64,000 nt of DNA from Roseateles violae (GTDB lineage Bacteria > Pseudomonadota > Gammaproteobacteria > Burkholderiales > Burkholderiaceae_C): assembly GCF_030410485.1 (NCBI RefSeq), contig NZ_JAUHHC010000004.1:446128-510127 (forward strand), written 5' to 3'. A program made the translations under genes and the position numbers. Positions 1 through 10,257 of the stretch are shown piece after piece (positions within the stretch are counted from its first letter, which is position 1; each line of letters opens with the position of its first letter). Below the pieces are notes generated by a model that was not told the origin of the DNA, made no database searches, and saw nothing but the letters and a program-made list of their open reading frames with translations.

Positions 1-813
1 CGCCAGCCGCGCCAGCAGGCGCTCCAGCGCGGCAAACCAGGCCTCGTTCGAGCAGCCGGCCGGCAGCGGCTCGTTGGCGTTGAAGCCCAGGCCCGTGCCG
101 GCACCGCGCTCGTCGGCATGGCCGAGGAAGAACGGATATTCGGTCTGCGGATCACCATGCAGGCTGGCGTAGAGCACATCGGCACGCTCGTAGAAGATCG
201 CCTGCGTGCCATTGCCGTGGTGGTAGTCGACATCGAGGATGGCCACCTTCTGGAGCCCGGCGTCGAGCGCCGCCTGCGCCGCCACGGCCGCGTTGTTGAC
301 GAAGCAGTAGCCGCCGAAGAAATCGGCGCCGGCATGGTGGCCGGGCGGGCGGGTCAGCACATAGGCGGTCTTCTCCTCGCCCAGCGCGATGTCCAGGCCG
401 GCCAGGCTGGCCTGCGCGCCCCAGTAGGCGGCGTCCCAGCTGCCCGCGGTCAGCGGCGTGCCGCTGTCCATCGAATACAGACCCATCCGGGCGGCGAAGC
501 TTTTCGGCTCGACATCGGTGCGCAGCGTGCGCACCGGCCAGACGGCCGGGAAGGCGTCGCCCTCGCCGCCCAAGGCCCGCCATTCGGCGAAGGCGCCCTG
601 CAGAAAACGCAGATAGGCCGGCGCGTGGACGCGTTCCAGCGGCGCCAGGCCCCGGTCGACCGGACTCAGGATCTCGCCCAGCCGCGCATCCTGCAGCGCC
701 TTGAGCACATAGTCGGCGCGCGCCGGCACCTCGAAGGCCGGCACCAGGCGGCCGCGGAAGAACTCGTGCGTGGCCGCGTGCTGGCCATGGCGCTCGTTGT
801 AGACGGTCTTCAT
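1..813 (-). CDS. Histone deacetylase-family (acetoin-utilization-type) zinc hydrolase, C-terminus cut by window edge
   Basis: The 271 visible codons begin MKTVYNERHGQ. They carry the arginase/deacetylase-fold signatures RPPGHHAG near residue 155 and DVDYHHGNGT near residue 193; the Asp and His residues of these motifs bind the catalytic Zn2+ in this family. Family members run to about 310-340 residues, so the last 40-70 lie beyond the left edge. The likely reaction is hydrolysis of an acetylated amine or amide, such as acetylpolyamines; the bacterial substrates are usually unknown, so the substrate is not called. The start lies 7 bases after the parE stop on the same strand, so the two are probably co-transcribed. 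Confidence 0.88.
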   Translation of the reverse strand, partial: MKTVYNERHGQHAATHEFFRGRLVPAFEVPARADYVLKALQDARLGEILSPVDRGLAPLERVHAPAYLRFLQGAFAEWRALGGEGDAFPAVWPVRTLRTDVEPKSFAARMGLYSMDSGTPLTAGSWDAAYWGAQASLAGLDIALGEEKTAYVLTRPPGHHAGADFFGGYCFVNNAAVAAQAALDAGLQKVAILDVDYHHGNGTQAIFYERADVLYASLHGDPQTEYPFFLGHADERGAGTGLGFNANEPLPAGCSNEAWFAALERLLARLA

Positions 814-820
814 CGCGGTC

Positions 821-2809
<1,989 letters not shown>

Positions 2810-2816
2810 GGCGGCG

Positions 2817-2822
2817 ATTGTA
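2817..2822 (-). promoter_or_regulatory. -10-like box next to the parE start
   Basis: On the minus strand the sequence TACAAT ends 7 bases before the parE ATG. Transcription from it would begin at or next to the start codon and give a leaderless messenger. No good -35 hexamer is visible at 16-18 bases, so this is tentative. Confidence 0.35.
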
Positions 2823-2926
2823 GGGAGGCTCGCGGTGGAGCCCCGGCGGACATCTGCTCACAGGCGCTGGCGGCAAAGCGGCGTAGCATGCGCGCCTGCT
2901 TTCCCCGCCTGCCCACCGCGACCCCG

Positions 2927-4341
2927 ATGCGCTTTTCTCTCGCCGTCCTGCTCAGCTGCCTGTTTCTCGCGTCGGCCCGGGCCCAGACCGCCCCGGAACC
3001 GTTCAAGGCCAGCGCGCCGCTGGCGCTGGAGCTGCGCAACGCGCAATGGTTCGACGGACAGGCCTTCAAGCGCGGCACGCTCTATGTCGCCGACGGCGTC
3101 TTCAGCGCGCAAAAACCCAAGCGCGTCAACCGCCGCATGGACCTGAAGGGCCAGTTCCTGATCCCGCCGCTGGCCGAGGCGCACAACTACAACCTGCAGA
3201 ACGACTGGGGCGTGACGAACTACGCCCAGCGCTATCTGCAGGACGGCGTGTTCTACGCCTCGATGCTGTGCGCCGACCCGGCCGAGGTGGCCGCCGTGCG
3301 GCCGCGCCTGAACGGCGAGGCCAGCCCCGACGTGCTGTTCGCCAGCGCCTGCATCACCTCCAGCGATGGCCAGCCGCTGGCCAGCCTGCTGGCCGCCCCC
3401 CCGGGTGCGCCCAAGCCGCGCCTGCAGGACATTGCCGACAAGGCGCTGATCCTCATCGACAAGCCCGAGCAGCTGGAGCAGAAATGGCCGCTGGTGGCGG
3501 CGCGCAAGCCCGACTGGGTGAAGATCGTGCTCAGCTACAGCGAGCGGCCCGAGCTGCGCGCGCGGCCCGAGCTGCGCGGAAAGCTGGGCCTGAGCCCGGA
3601 GACGGCCGCCGCCATCGTCCGCCAGGCGCACCAGGCGGGTCTGCGCGTCAGCGCCCATGTCGACAGCGCGGCCGATTTCGATACGGCCGTGCGCGCCGGC
3701 GTCGACCAGATCGCCCATCTGCCCGGCTATTTCAATCATCTGGGCGACGCGCCGGAGCGCTACCAGCTGGGCGCGGAGGCGATCGCCCTGGCGGCGCGCA
3801 ACAAGACCGCCGTCGTCACCGCCACCGCCGCCACCAGCCTGTTCAAGACCACCCCCGAGCAGATGGAGGCGCTGCGCCAGGTGCAGGGGCGCAATCTGCA
3901 GGCGCTGAAGACGGCCGGCGTGCCGCTGCTGCTGGGCTCCGACGTGTTCACCGGCACCGTGCAGCTGGAACTGCGCAATCTGCTGGGCCTGGCCGTGTTC
4001 AGCAATGCCGAGCTGCTGCGCATCGCCACCGTCGACACCGCCCGCGCGCTCTATCCGAAGCGGCAGCTGGGCTGCTTCGAGCCCGGCTGCGAGGCCAGCT
4101 TCCTGCTGTTGTCCGGCAATCCGCTGCTGGACATGGAGGTGCTCGAGCGGCCGATGCTGCGGGTCAAGCAGGGCCGCATCCTGACGCAGATGGAAGACGT
4201 CGCCGCGTCCGCCGACGCCAGCAGCGTCTCGACCGAGGCGGCGGCCGCGGCCGCCAAGAAATCCAAAAAGATGGCCAAACCCAAGCCCAAGAGCGCCACC
4301 CCGGCAAAAAAACCCCGATTTGGCTACATTGCAGCGCATGA
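2927..4341 (+). CDS. Secreted amidohydrolase-family protein with a probable -1 frame change at an A7 tract
   Basis: The product has a Sec signal peptide (MRFSLAVLL...ASARA, cut near residue 19), then an amidohydrolase fold. Metal-site remnants are SAHVDSAADF near residue 243, IAHLPGY near 262 and LLLGSDVFTG near 340. The usual N-terminal HxH after LIPPLAEA reads AHNYN, so one metal ligand looks lost. The tail is rich in Lys, Ala and Pro. In its own frame the gene has no stop before 5458, reading through the next gene. A -1 slip at the seven adenines 4306-4312 would instead end it at the TGA 4339-4341, which overlaps the MFS start as ATGA. I annotate that end. An in-frame ATG at 2888 is an alternative start. 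Confidence 0.72.
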
Positions 4342-5561
4342 ACGCCCATCCCCAAGCCGCAGCGGCCAAGCTGTCCATGACCCAGGTGCTGCTGTGCGGC
4401 GCGATGATCGTCACGATGTCCATGGGCATACGCCATGGCTTCGGCCTGTGGCTGCAGCCGATCACCTTGGAACGCGGCTGGACGCGCGAGACCTTCGCCT
4501 TCGCGCTGGCGGTGCAGAACATCGCCTGGGGCATCGCCGGGCCGGTGGCCGGCATGGTGGCCGACCGCTTCGGCGCCTTCCGCGTGATCGTCGTCGGCGC
4601 GCTGCTGTATGCGCTGGGCCTGGTGACCATGGCCCTGTCGACCTCGGGCCTGGCCTTCACCGGCAGCGCCGGCCTCCTGATCGGCATGGCCCAATCGGGC
4701 ACCACCTATGCGGTCATCTATGGCGTGATCGGCCGCAATGTGGCGCCGGAGAAGCGCAGCTGGGCCATGGGCGTGGCCGCGGCGGCCGGCTCCTTCGGCC
4801 AGTTCCTGATGGTGCCGGTGGAGAACTGGCTGATCGGCCACAGCGGCTGGCAGAACGCGCTCTTCATCCTGGCCTGCCTGGCCCTGGTGATGCTGCCGCT
4901 GGCCTTCGGCCTGCGCGAGCAGCGCGCGGCCGGCGTCCCGGTCCAGCAGCAGAGCATCGCCAGCGCGCTGCGCGAGGCCTTCGGCTACCGCAGCTTCCAG
5001 CTGCTGATGGCCGGCTATTTCGTCTGCGGATTCCAGGTCGTCTTCATCGGCGTGCACATGCCCAGCTATCTGAAGGACCAGGGTCTGAGCCCCCAGGTCG
5101 CTACCTATGCGCTGGCGCTGATCGGCCTGTTCAATGTCTTCGGCACCTATGGCGCCGGCGTGCTGGGTCAGCGCTGGCCCAAGCGCTATCTGCTGTCGGC
5201 GATCTATGCGCTGCGCTCGGTCGCGATCGTGGTCTTCCTGAGCGTGCCGCTGACGCCCATGACGGTGTACGTCTTCTCGGCCGTGATGGGCCTGCTGTGG
5301 CTGTCGACGGTGCCGCCGACCAATGCGGTGCTGGCGCAGATCTTCGGCGTCCAGCATATGTCGATGCTGGGCGGCTTTGTCTTCCTCAGCCACCAGGTCG
5401 GCAGCTTCCTGGGCGTCTGGCTGGGCGGCAAGCTCTACGACGCCAGCGGCAGCTATGACATCGTCTGGTGGCTGGCGGTCGCCCTGGGCGTGTTCGCCGC
5501 CATCGTCAATCTGCCGGTGCGCGAGAGCGCGATCCCGCGCGCGGCGGCGCAGCCCGCATGA
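4338..5561 (+). CDS. Major facilitator superfamily transporter
   Basis: This is a 407-residue protein with about 12 hydrophobic segments. The MFS loop 2-3 signature GMVADRFGAFR lies at about residues 82-92. The early segment GFGLWLQPITLERGW resembles transporters of the oxalate/formate-antiporter and monocarboxylate type, so a carboxylate substrate is possible but not shown. The ATG at 4338 is preferred over an upstream in-frame TTG at 4320 because it forms an ATGA overlap with the corrected end of the amidohydrolase. The stop codon overlaps the next small gene in the same way, so the four genes up to the methyltransferase look translationally coupled. Confidence 0.88.
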   Translation: MNAHPQAAAAKLSMTQVLLCGAMIVTMSMGIRHGFGLWLQPITLERGWTRETFAFALAVQNIAWGIAGPVAGMVADRFGAFRVIVVGALLYALGLVTMALSTSGLAFTGSAGLLIGMAQSGTTYAVIYGVIGRNVAPEKRSWAMGVAAAAGSFGQFLMVPVENWLIGHSGWQNALFILACLALVMLPLAFGLREQRAAGVPVQQQSIASALREAFGYRSFQLLMAGYFVCGFQVVFIGVHMPSYLKDQGLSPQVATYALALIGLFNVFGTYGAGVLGQRWPKRYLLSAIYALRSVAIVVFLSVPLTPMTVYVFSAVMGLLWLSTVPPTNAVLAQIFGVQHMSMLGGFVFLSHQVGSFLGVWLGGKLYDASGSYDIVWWLAVALGVFAAIVNLPVRESAIPRAAAQPA

Positions 5562-5677
5562 AGCTGCGCCTGGCGCTGTGGATCGCGGCCGGCCTGGCGC
5601 TGGCCCTGGTCTTCCTCGCCTATGCGCAGCCGGCGCTGATGCAGCAGCTGTCCGAACAGCTGTGGGCCTGCTTTTGA
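5558..5677 (+). CDS. Uncharacterised 39-residue single-span membrane protein
   Basis: The sequence begins MKLRLALWIAAGLALALVF, a positively charged N-terminus followed by one hydrophobic helix, and ends with a short polar tail ending in WACF. The start overlaps the MFS stop as ATGA and its own TGA overlaps a TTG start of the following methyltransferase. These tight overlaps are the main argument that it is translated. It could be a small accessory to the transporter or merely a coupling peptide; I recognise no family. Confidence 0.55.
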   Translation: MKLRLALWIAAGLALALVFLAYAQPALMQQLSEQLWACF

Positions 5678-6216
5678 GCGGCGCCCCCTCCCCCTGGCTG
5701 CTGCGCTGGCGCCAGGCGCTGCGCCCCGGCGCCACCGCGCTGGACCTGGCCTGCGGCTCCGGCCGCCATCTGCGTCATCTGGCCGCCGCCGGCATGCAGG
5801 TCACCGGTGTCGATCGCGACGCGGCGGCGCTGGAACCGCTGCGGGAGCTGGCGGAGATCATCGTCGCCGACGTCGAGGCCGGCCCCTGGCCGCTGGCCGA
5901 GCGCCGCTTCGATCTGGTGCTGGTGACGAACTATCTGTGGCGGCCGCTGCTGCCGCGGATCGCGGCCGCCGTCGCACCGGGCGGCTGGCTGATCTATGAG
6001 ACCTTCGCCGACGGCCAGCAGACGATAGGCCGGCCGGCCCGCGCCGAGTTCCTGCTGCGCCCCGGCGAACTGCTCGAGGCCTGCCGCGGGCTGCGCGTCC
6101 TCGGCTACGAAGACGGCTACGAGGAGCAGGCCGTCAACCCGCGCTTCGTCCAGCGCGTTGCTGCGGTTCGCGAACAAGCCGAGCCAGGGGTTTACCAGCG
6201 CTACGTCCTGGGCTGA
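5674..6216 (+). CDS. Class I SAM-dependent methyltransferase (TTG start)
   Basis: This is a 180-residue single-domain methyltransferase. Motif [11 protein letters not shown], is at about residues 23-32; the ribose-binding acidic residue is in GVDRD near 43; and [13 protein letters not shown] near 75-90 fits motif IV. The substrate is unknown; the fold resembles TehB- and UbiE-type enzymes. The frame is open upstream, but the methyltransferase core begins just after position 5674, where TTG overlaps the preceding stop (TTGA). No strong ribosome site is seen, which suits coupled translation. dapA lies 55 bases downstream. Confidence 0.82.
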   Translation: MSGAPSPWLLRWRQALRPGATALDLACGSGRHLRHLAAAGMQVTGVDRDAAALEPLRELAEIIVADVEAGPWPLAERRFDLVLVTNYLWRPLLPRIAAAVAPGGWLIYETFADGQQTIGRPARAEFLLRPGELLEACRGLRVLGYEDGYEEQAVNPRFVQRVAAVREQAEPGVYQRYVLG

Positions 6217-6271
6217 GCCGTACGGCCGGCCGGCTTCAGTAGAATCGCCGGATTACGAGGAACCCTCCACA

Positions 6272-7153
6272 ATGAACCCGATAGTAGGCAGCATCGTCGC
6301 CCTGGTGACGCCGATGCAGGAAGACGGCAGCGTCGATTACCCGGCGCTGCGCAATCTGATCGACTGGCATATCGCCGAGGGCACGGCCTGCGTCTGCGTC
6401 GTCGGCACGACCGGCGAATCGCCGACCGTCAGCATGGAGGAGAACCGCGAGATCATCCGCGCCGCGGTCGAGCATGCGAAGGGCCGCATCCCCATCATGG
6501 CCGGCACCGGCGCCAACTCGACCGCCGAGGCGATCGAGCTGAGCCACTACGCCAAGCAGGTCGGCGCCGACTGCACGCTGTCGGTCGTGCCCTACTACAA
6601 CAAGCCCTCGCAGGAAGGCATCTACCAGCATTACAAGGCGATCGCCGAGGCGGTCGACATCCCGATGATGCTGTACAACGTGCCGGGCCGCACGGTCGCC
6701 GATATGGCGCCCGAGACGGCGCTGCGCTGCGCCGCCCTGCCCGGTGTGTTCGGCGTCAAGGAGGCCAGCGGCAATATCGAGCGCGCCGCCTTCCTGATCA
6801 AGAATGCGCCCAAGAGCTTCTCGATCTATTCCGGCGACGACGGCACTGCCGTCGCGCTGATGCTGCTGGGCGGCCATGGCAATGTCAGCGTGACCGCCAA
6901 TGTCGCGCCGCGCGCGATGGCCGAGCTGTGCCGCGCCGCGCTGGCCGGCGACACGCGCGAAGCCAGCCGCATCCACTTCCAGCTGCTCTCGCTGCACAAG
7001 CAGCTGTTCTGCGAGCCGAGCCCGGCCCCGGCCAAGTGGGCGCTGTCGCGCCTGGGCCGCTGCGGCGCCACGCTGCGCCTGCCGATCACGCCGCTGACCG
7101 CGGCCGGCCAGGCCAGCGTCGAGCAGGCGCTGCGCGAAGCCGCTCTGCTCTAA
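6272..7153 (+). CDS. dapA: 4-hydroxy-tetrahydrodipicolinate synthase
   Basis: This 293-residue enzyme condenses pyruvate with aspartate-semialdehyde, the first committed step of lysine and diaminopimelate synthesis. The catalytic residues are visible: the Schiff-base lysine K163 in GVKEASG, Y135 in MLYNVPGR, T46-T47 in GTTGES, R140, and the interface tyrosine in VPYYNKP near 108. A GAGG ribosome site at about 6256-6259 precedes the ATG. The methyltransferase upstream and bamC downstream match the usual order in Burkholderiales and, for dapA-bamC, in many gammaproteobacteria. Confidence 0.97.
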   Translation: MNPIVGSIVALVTPMQEDGSVDYPALRNLIDWHIAEGTACVCVVGTTGESPTVSMEENREIIRAAVEHAKGRIPIMAGTGANSTAEAIELSHYAKQVGADCTLSVVPYYNKPSQEGIYQHYKAIAEAVDIPMMLYNVPGRTVADMAPETALRCAALPGVFGVKEASGNIERAAFLIKNAPKSFSIYSGDDGTAVALMLLGGHGNVSVTANVAPRAMAELCRAALAGDTREASRIHFQLLSLHKQLFCEPSPAPAKWALSRLGRCGATLRLPITPLTAAGQASVEQALREAALL

Positions 7154-7222
7154 TCCCACCCCGGCAAGCCTGCCTGACCGCGTTTTTTGAAGACCGCCCC
7201 GCCGCGGTCCGGACCTTCGGAG

Positions 7223-8404
7223 ATGTCTAGCGTGACTCGTTCTTCCATTGTTGTTTCCTCCCAGCCTGTGCGCCTGGCCTGCCTCGTCCTGGCGGCCTCG
7301 CTGGCCGGCTGCAGCTCGACGGACCTGTTCTCGTCCGACAAGGTCGACTACCGCAGCGGCGCCAAGCAGACCAGCGGCCTGGATGTGCCGCCCGATCTGA
7401 CCCAGCTGGCCCGTGACAGCCGCCAGCCCGGCACCGTCGTCAGCGCCGCCGCGCTGCAACAGCAGCAGACCGCCGCGCCCAAGGCCGCCACCGCCGGCGC
7501 CGCGCCGAACTCGGTCGCGCTGAGCGCCGCCGGCGATGTGCGCCTGGAACGCGCGGGCAGCGACCGCTGGCTGCGCAGCTCGCAGACGCCCGAGCAGCTG
7601 TGGCCGCAGGTGCGCGCCTTCTGGCAAGAACGCGGCTTCGAGCTGAGCAAGGAGCAGGCCGAGGTCGGCGTGATGGAGACCAACTGGGCCGAGAACCGCG
7701 CCAAGCTGCCGCAGGACATCATCCGCTCGACGATCGGCAAGGTCTTCGACGGCCTGTACTCGACCGGCGAGCGCGATATGTTCCGCACCCGCATCGAGCG
7801 CGGCCCGAACGGCGGCACCGAGATCTTCGTCACCCACCGCGGCATGGTCGAGGTCTACAGCACGCCGCAGAAAGACCAGTCCGTCTGGCAGCCGCGCCCC
7901 AGCGATCCGCAGCTGGAGGCCGAAATGCTGTCGCGCCTGATGCTCAAGCTCGGCGCCAAGGAAGAGGAAGCCAAGGCCGTCGTCGCCGGCACCAAGGCCC
8001 CGCCGACCGCCACCGCCTTCGGCGCCCAGCCGCCGGTCAATGCGGCCACCCGCCCGCTGTCCGAGGTGCCCGACAGCCTGCAGATCAACGAGGGCTTCGA
8101 CCGCGCCTGGCGCCGCGTCGGCCAGTCGCTGGACCGCCATGGCTTCACGATCGAGGACCGCGACCGTCCGCAAGGCCTGTTCTACCTGCGCTATGCCGAC
8201 CCGAGCCAGGCCGGCAAGGAAGAGCCGAACTTCTTCCAGAAGCTGTTCAGCAGCGATGCCGGCCAGACCGCGCAGCGCTACCGCGTCTCGGTCAAGTCCG
8301 AGGGCGAGCGCACGACGGTGATGATCCTGGACAGCACCGGCAAGCAGCAGACGAACGAGAACGCCAAGCGGATTCTCAGCATGCTGATGGACGATCTGCG
8401 CTAA
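7223..8404 (+). CDS. bamC: Outer membrane protein assembly factor BamC
   Basis: This 393-residue lipoprotein is an accessory subunit of the BAM complex, which folds beta-barrel proteins into the outer membrane. The signal peptide ends in a lipobox, LAGC, with the acylated Cys at residue 30. The extended N-terminal segment (VDYRSGAKQ, LDVPPDLTQL), known in E. coli to contact BamD, follows. Two alpha/beta domains then appear at roughly 95-215 and 275-393, separated by an Ala/Pro-rich linker. An in-frame ATG at 7187 would lengthen the N-terminus without improving the signal peptide. Co-transcription with dapA is likely. Confidence 0.92.
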   Translation: MSSVTRSSIVVSSQPVRLACLVLAASLAGCSSTDLFSSDKVDYRSGAKQTSGLDVPPDLTQLARDSRQPGTVVSAAALQQQQTAAPKAATAGAAPNSVALSAAGDVRLERAGSDRWLRSSQTPEQLWPQVRAFWQERGFELSKEQAEVGVMETNWAENRAKLPQDIIRSTIGKVFDGLYSTGERDMFRTRIERGPNGGTEIFVTHRGMVEVYSTPQKDQSVWQPRPSDPQLEAEMLSRLMLKLGAKEEEAKAVVAGTKAPPTATAFGAQPPVNAATRPLSEVPDSLQINEGFDRAWRRVGQSLDRHGFTIEDRDRPQGLFYLRYADPSQAGKEEPNFFQKLFSSDAGQTAQRYRVSVKSEGERTTVMILDSTGKQQTNENAKRILSMLMDDLR

Positions 8405-8459
8405 AACGCGCCTCAGTCCTCCACGCCACGCCGTCGCGCCGCAGGGCCGGCGGCGTTTT
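8403..8459 (+). terminator. Possible terminator after bamC
   Basis: AAAACGC just after the bamC stop pairs with GCGTTTT at about 8451-8457, enclosing further GC-rich pairing. The stem is imperfect and the T run is only four bases, so termination is plausible but weak. Confidence 0.4.
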
Positions 8460-8460
8460 C

Positions 8461-8480
8461 ATTGATTGATCGATCGATCC
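8461..8480. repeat. Short ATTG/ATCG tetranucleotide repeat
   Basis: Five tandem four-base units (ATTG ATTG ATCG ATCG ATCC) lie 20 bases before the ATG of the following hydrolase. This is unusual in such GC-rich DNA and includes overlapping GATC and CGATCG sites. It could be a slip-prone leader element; no function is evident. Confidence 0.5.
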
Positions 8481-8499
8481 CAGCGATCTCCGGGCCACC

Positions 8500-9279
8500 A
8501 TGCGTTTTTGCAGTCTGGGCAGCGGCAGCGGCGGCAACGCCACGCTGATCGAGGCCAGCCAGGGCATCACCAGCACCGAGTTGCTGGTCGACTGCGGCTT
8601 CAGCCTGCGCGAGCTGACGCGCCGGCTGGCGCGGGCCGGCAGCGCGCCCGAGCGCCTGGCCGGCGTCTTCATCACCCATGAGCACGGCGACCATGCCGGC
8701 TGCGCGCTGGCGCTGGCGCGCCGGCACCGCGTGCCGATCTACTGCAGCCGCGGCACCTGGCGCGCGATCGGCGACGCAGCGATCGACCCGGCGCTGATCC
8801 GCTTCGTGCGTGACGGCGAGGTGCTGGCACTGGGCGATCTCGAGTTGCGCCCCTTTGCCGTGCCGCACGACGCCAACGAGCCGCTGCAGCTGCGCCTGTC
8901 GGACGGCTGGCGCAGCCTGGGCCTGATCACCGATCTGGGCTCCCTGACGCCGTCGGTGGCCGCCGCGCTGCAGGCCTGCGAGGCGCTGCTGCTGGAATGC
9001 AATCACGACGAGCAGATGCTGCGCGACTCCAGCTATCCGGCCAGCCTGAAGCGCCGCATCCTGGGCAGCCACGGCCATTTGTCGAATGCCATCGCGGCCC
9101 AGTTGCTGGGCCAATGCCTGCACGGCGGGCTGCGCCATGTGGTCGCCGCGCATTTGAGCGAGCGCAATAACCGGCCCGCGCTGGCGGCCGCGGCATTGGC
9201 CGAGATACTGGCCTGCGACGCGGGCCAGATACCTATTGCAAGCCAGGAACTGGGACTGGCCTGGTTGTCATTGAGCTAG
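8500..9279 (+). CDS. Metallo-beta-lactamase-fold hydrolase, YycJ/WalJ-like
   Basis: This 259-residue soluble protein opens with FCSLGSGSGGN, typical of the YycJ/WalJ branch of the metallo-beta-lactamase superfamily. It carries the metal-binding motif HEHGDHAG at about residues 60-67, a later His in VPHDANEP near 127, an Asp in LITDLGS near 147 and SHGHLSN near 190. YycJ-like proteins are described as exonuclease or phosphodiesterase-type enzymes in cell-wall or DNA-repair contexts; the substrate here is not known. It stands alone between bamC and convergent minus-strand genes. Confidence 0.88.
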   Translation: MRFCSLGSGSGGNATLIEASQGITSTELLVDCGFSLRELTRRLARAGSAPERLAGVFITHEHGDHAGCALALARRHRVPIYCSRGTWRAIGDAAIDPALIRFVRDGEVLALGDLELRPFAVPHDANEPLQLRLSDGWRSLGLITDLGSLTPSVAAALQACEALLLECNHDEQMLRDSSYPASLKRRILGSHGHLSNAIAAQLLGQCLHGGLRHVVAAHLSERNNRPALAAAALAEILACDAGQIPIASQELGLAWLSLS

Positions 9280-9342
9280 AGATACCAGTCAAAAACCGCT
9301 GGTTTACCAGTCGAGACCGGACACGGGACTCTCGTACGCCAC

Positions 9343-9377
9343 AAAAGAAAAAGCCGCCCGGCTTGCGCCAAGCGGCT
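9343..9377 (-). terminator. Rho-independent terminator of the small Ala-rich lipoprotein gene
   Basis: On the minus strand AGCCGC and GCGGCT close a GC-rich hairpin that is followed by TTTTTCTTTT. It sits about 22 bases after the stop of the small lipoprotein gene. Confidence 0.7.
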
Positions 9378-9398
9378 CTTGCAGCGATCGACGAGCGA

Positions 9399-9605
9399 TT
9401 ACTTGCTGGCAGCAGCCGAAGCAGCGTCGACGGCGGCCGAAGCGGCAGCCGAAGCGGCGTCAGCGGCAGCGGCGACGTCCGAAGCGGCCGGAGCCGGCGT
9501 GGCGACCGGAGCCGGCGGCACGACAACAGCGGTCTCTTCCTTCTTACCGCAAGCGGCCAGGGCAACAGCGGCAACCAGGGAAGCCAACAGGATCGACTTT
9601 TTCAT
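9399..9605 (-). CDS. Small Ala-rich lipoprotein with Lpp-like features
   Basis: The 68-residue precursor starts MKKSILLASL and has lipobox LAAC, with the lipid-modified Cys at residue 19. The mature 50 residues begin GKKEE, continue through a Pro/Val linker (VVVPPAPVATP), and end in an almost pure Ala/Ser helix with periodic Asp, finishing in a C-terminal Lys. This layout recalls Lpp, whose Ala-rich helix trimerises and whose last Lys is linked to peptidoglycan; the similarity is of form only. The start follows an AGGA ribosome site; a TTG 12 bases upstream is less likely. The gene has its own promoter and terminator. Confidence 0.8.
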   Translation of the reverse strand: MKKSILLASLVAAVALAACGKKEETAVVVPPAPVATPAPAASDVAAAADAASAAASAAVDAASAAASK

Positions 9606-9637
9606 ATTTGTCCTCAAGAATCGTTAAACGACGATGC

Positions 9638-9651
9638 AATTACCGGTAATT
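9638..9651. promoter_or_regulatory. Perfect 14-bp palindrome in the lipoprotein leader
   Basis: AATTACCGGTAATT is a perfect palindrome 33 bases upstream of the small lipoprotein start and downstream of its predicted promoter. It is a candidate protein-binding site or leader hairpin; no regulator is identified. Confidence 0.4.
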
Positions 9652-9735
9652 TTTGAGGCCGCACCTGCAAACATTTGCGAACCCCAGCAATACAAGACGA
9701 GAAAAACCTCGAGCGCTTCTCCCGCCTAGCCGTTA

Positions 9736-9765
9736 ATTATAGCGGGTACTTTCGTCACCCTTCAA
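9736..9765 (-). promoter_or_regulatory. Sigma-70 promoter of the small lipoprotein gene
   Basis: On the minus strand TTGAAG (9760-9765) and TATAAT (9736-9741) are 18 bases apart. The predicted leader is about 125 nt. The -35 overlaps the stop codon of the upstream gene, so the lipoprotein can be transcribed on its own, probably strongly given the consensus -10. Confidence 0.7.
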
Positions 9766-10256
9766 AGCCCCAGAGTGGTCGCGGCGAATGATTCGCTCGA
9801 TCGTTGCGCAAGGGCATCAAACCATTCCCTTGTGCGCAGCCCGTCCGAGGCCTCCCGCGAGACGCTGCCGCGCCATTGCTGGGCATCGAACAGTCGCAGC
9901 GACAGCAGGGCCCCGCCGCCGGTGAAAAGAGCCGCCGCCAGGCCCGCGCCGCCGCTCTGCGGCTCATAGGCGCGCGCCTCGACGCAATGGCCGAAGGCGG
10001 CCCGCCATTGGACAAAACGTGGATGGCGGCGGCGCAGATCCTCGTAGTCCAGCGCCAGCAGGTGCAGGCGCCGGCCCGGCAGGCGCGCCCAGCTGCTCAG
10101 CGCCTCGAGCAGCGCCGGCTCGGACAGCGGCCAGTCGACAAAGCCGGCATCGATCCAGAACTGCTCGCGACAGCCGCTGGCGCAGGCCTGCAAAAGCGTT
10201 TCGCGCAAGGCCTCGCCATAGGCCACATAACCCTCGAAGAGACCGGACGCGGCCAT
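9762..10256 (-). CDS. Uncharacterised protein encoded directly after roxA-like gene
   Basis: This 164-residue soluble protein has no signal peptide or clear membrane span. It contains a central run LHLLALDYEDLRRRHPRF and a C-terminal half predicted to alternate strands and helices. I do not recognise a named family. Only one base separates its ATG from the stop of the RoxA-like oxygenase gene upstream, so the two are surely co-transcribed and probably translationally coupled. A role linked to that oxygenase or to translation is an inference from position only. Confidence 0.75.
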   Translation of the reverse strand: MAASGLFEGYVAYGEALRETLLQACASGCREQFWIDAGFVDWPLSEPALLEALSSWARLPGRRLHLLALDYEDLRRRHPRFVQWRAAFGHCVEARAYEPQSGGAGLAAALFTGGGALLSLRLFDAQQWRGSVSREASDGLRTREWFDALAQRSSESFAATTLGL

Positions 10257-10257
10257 C

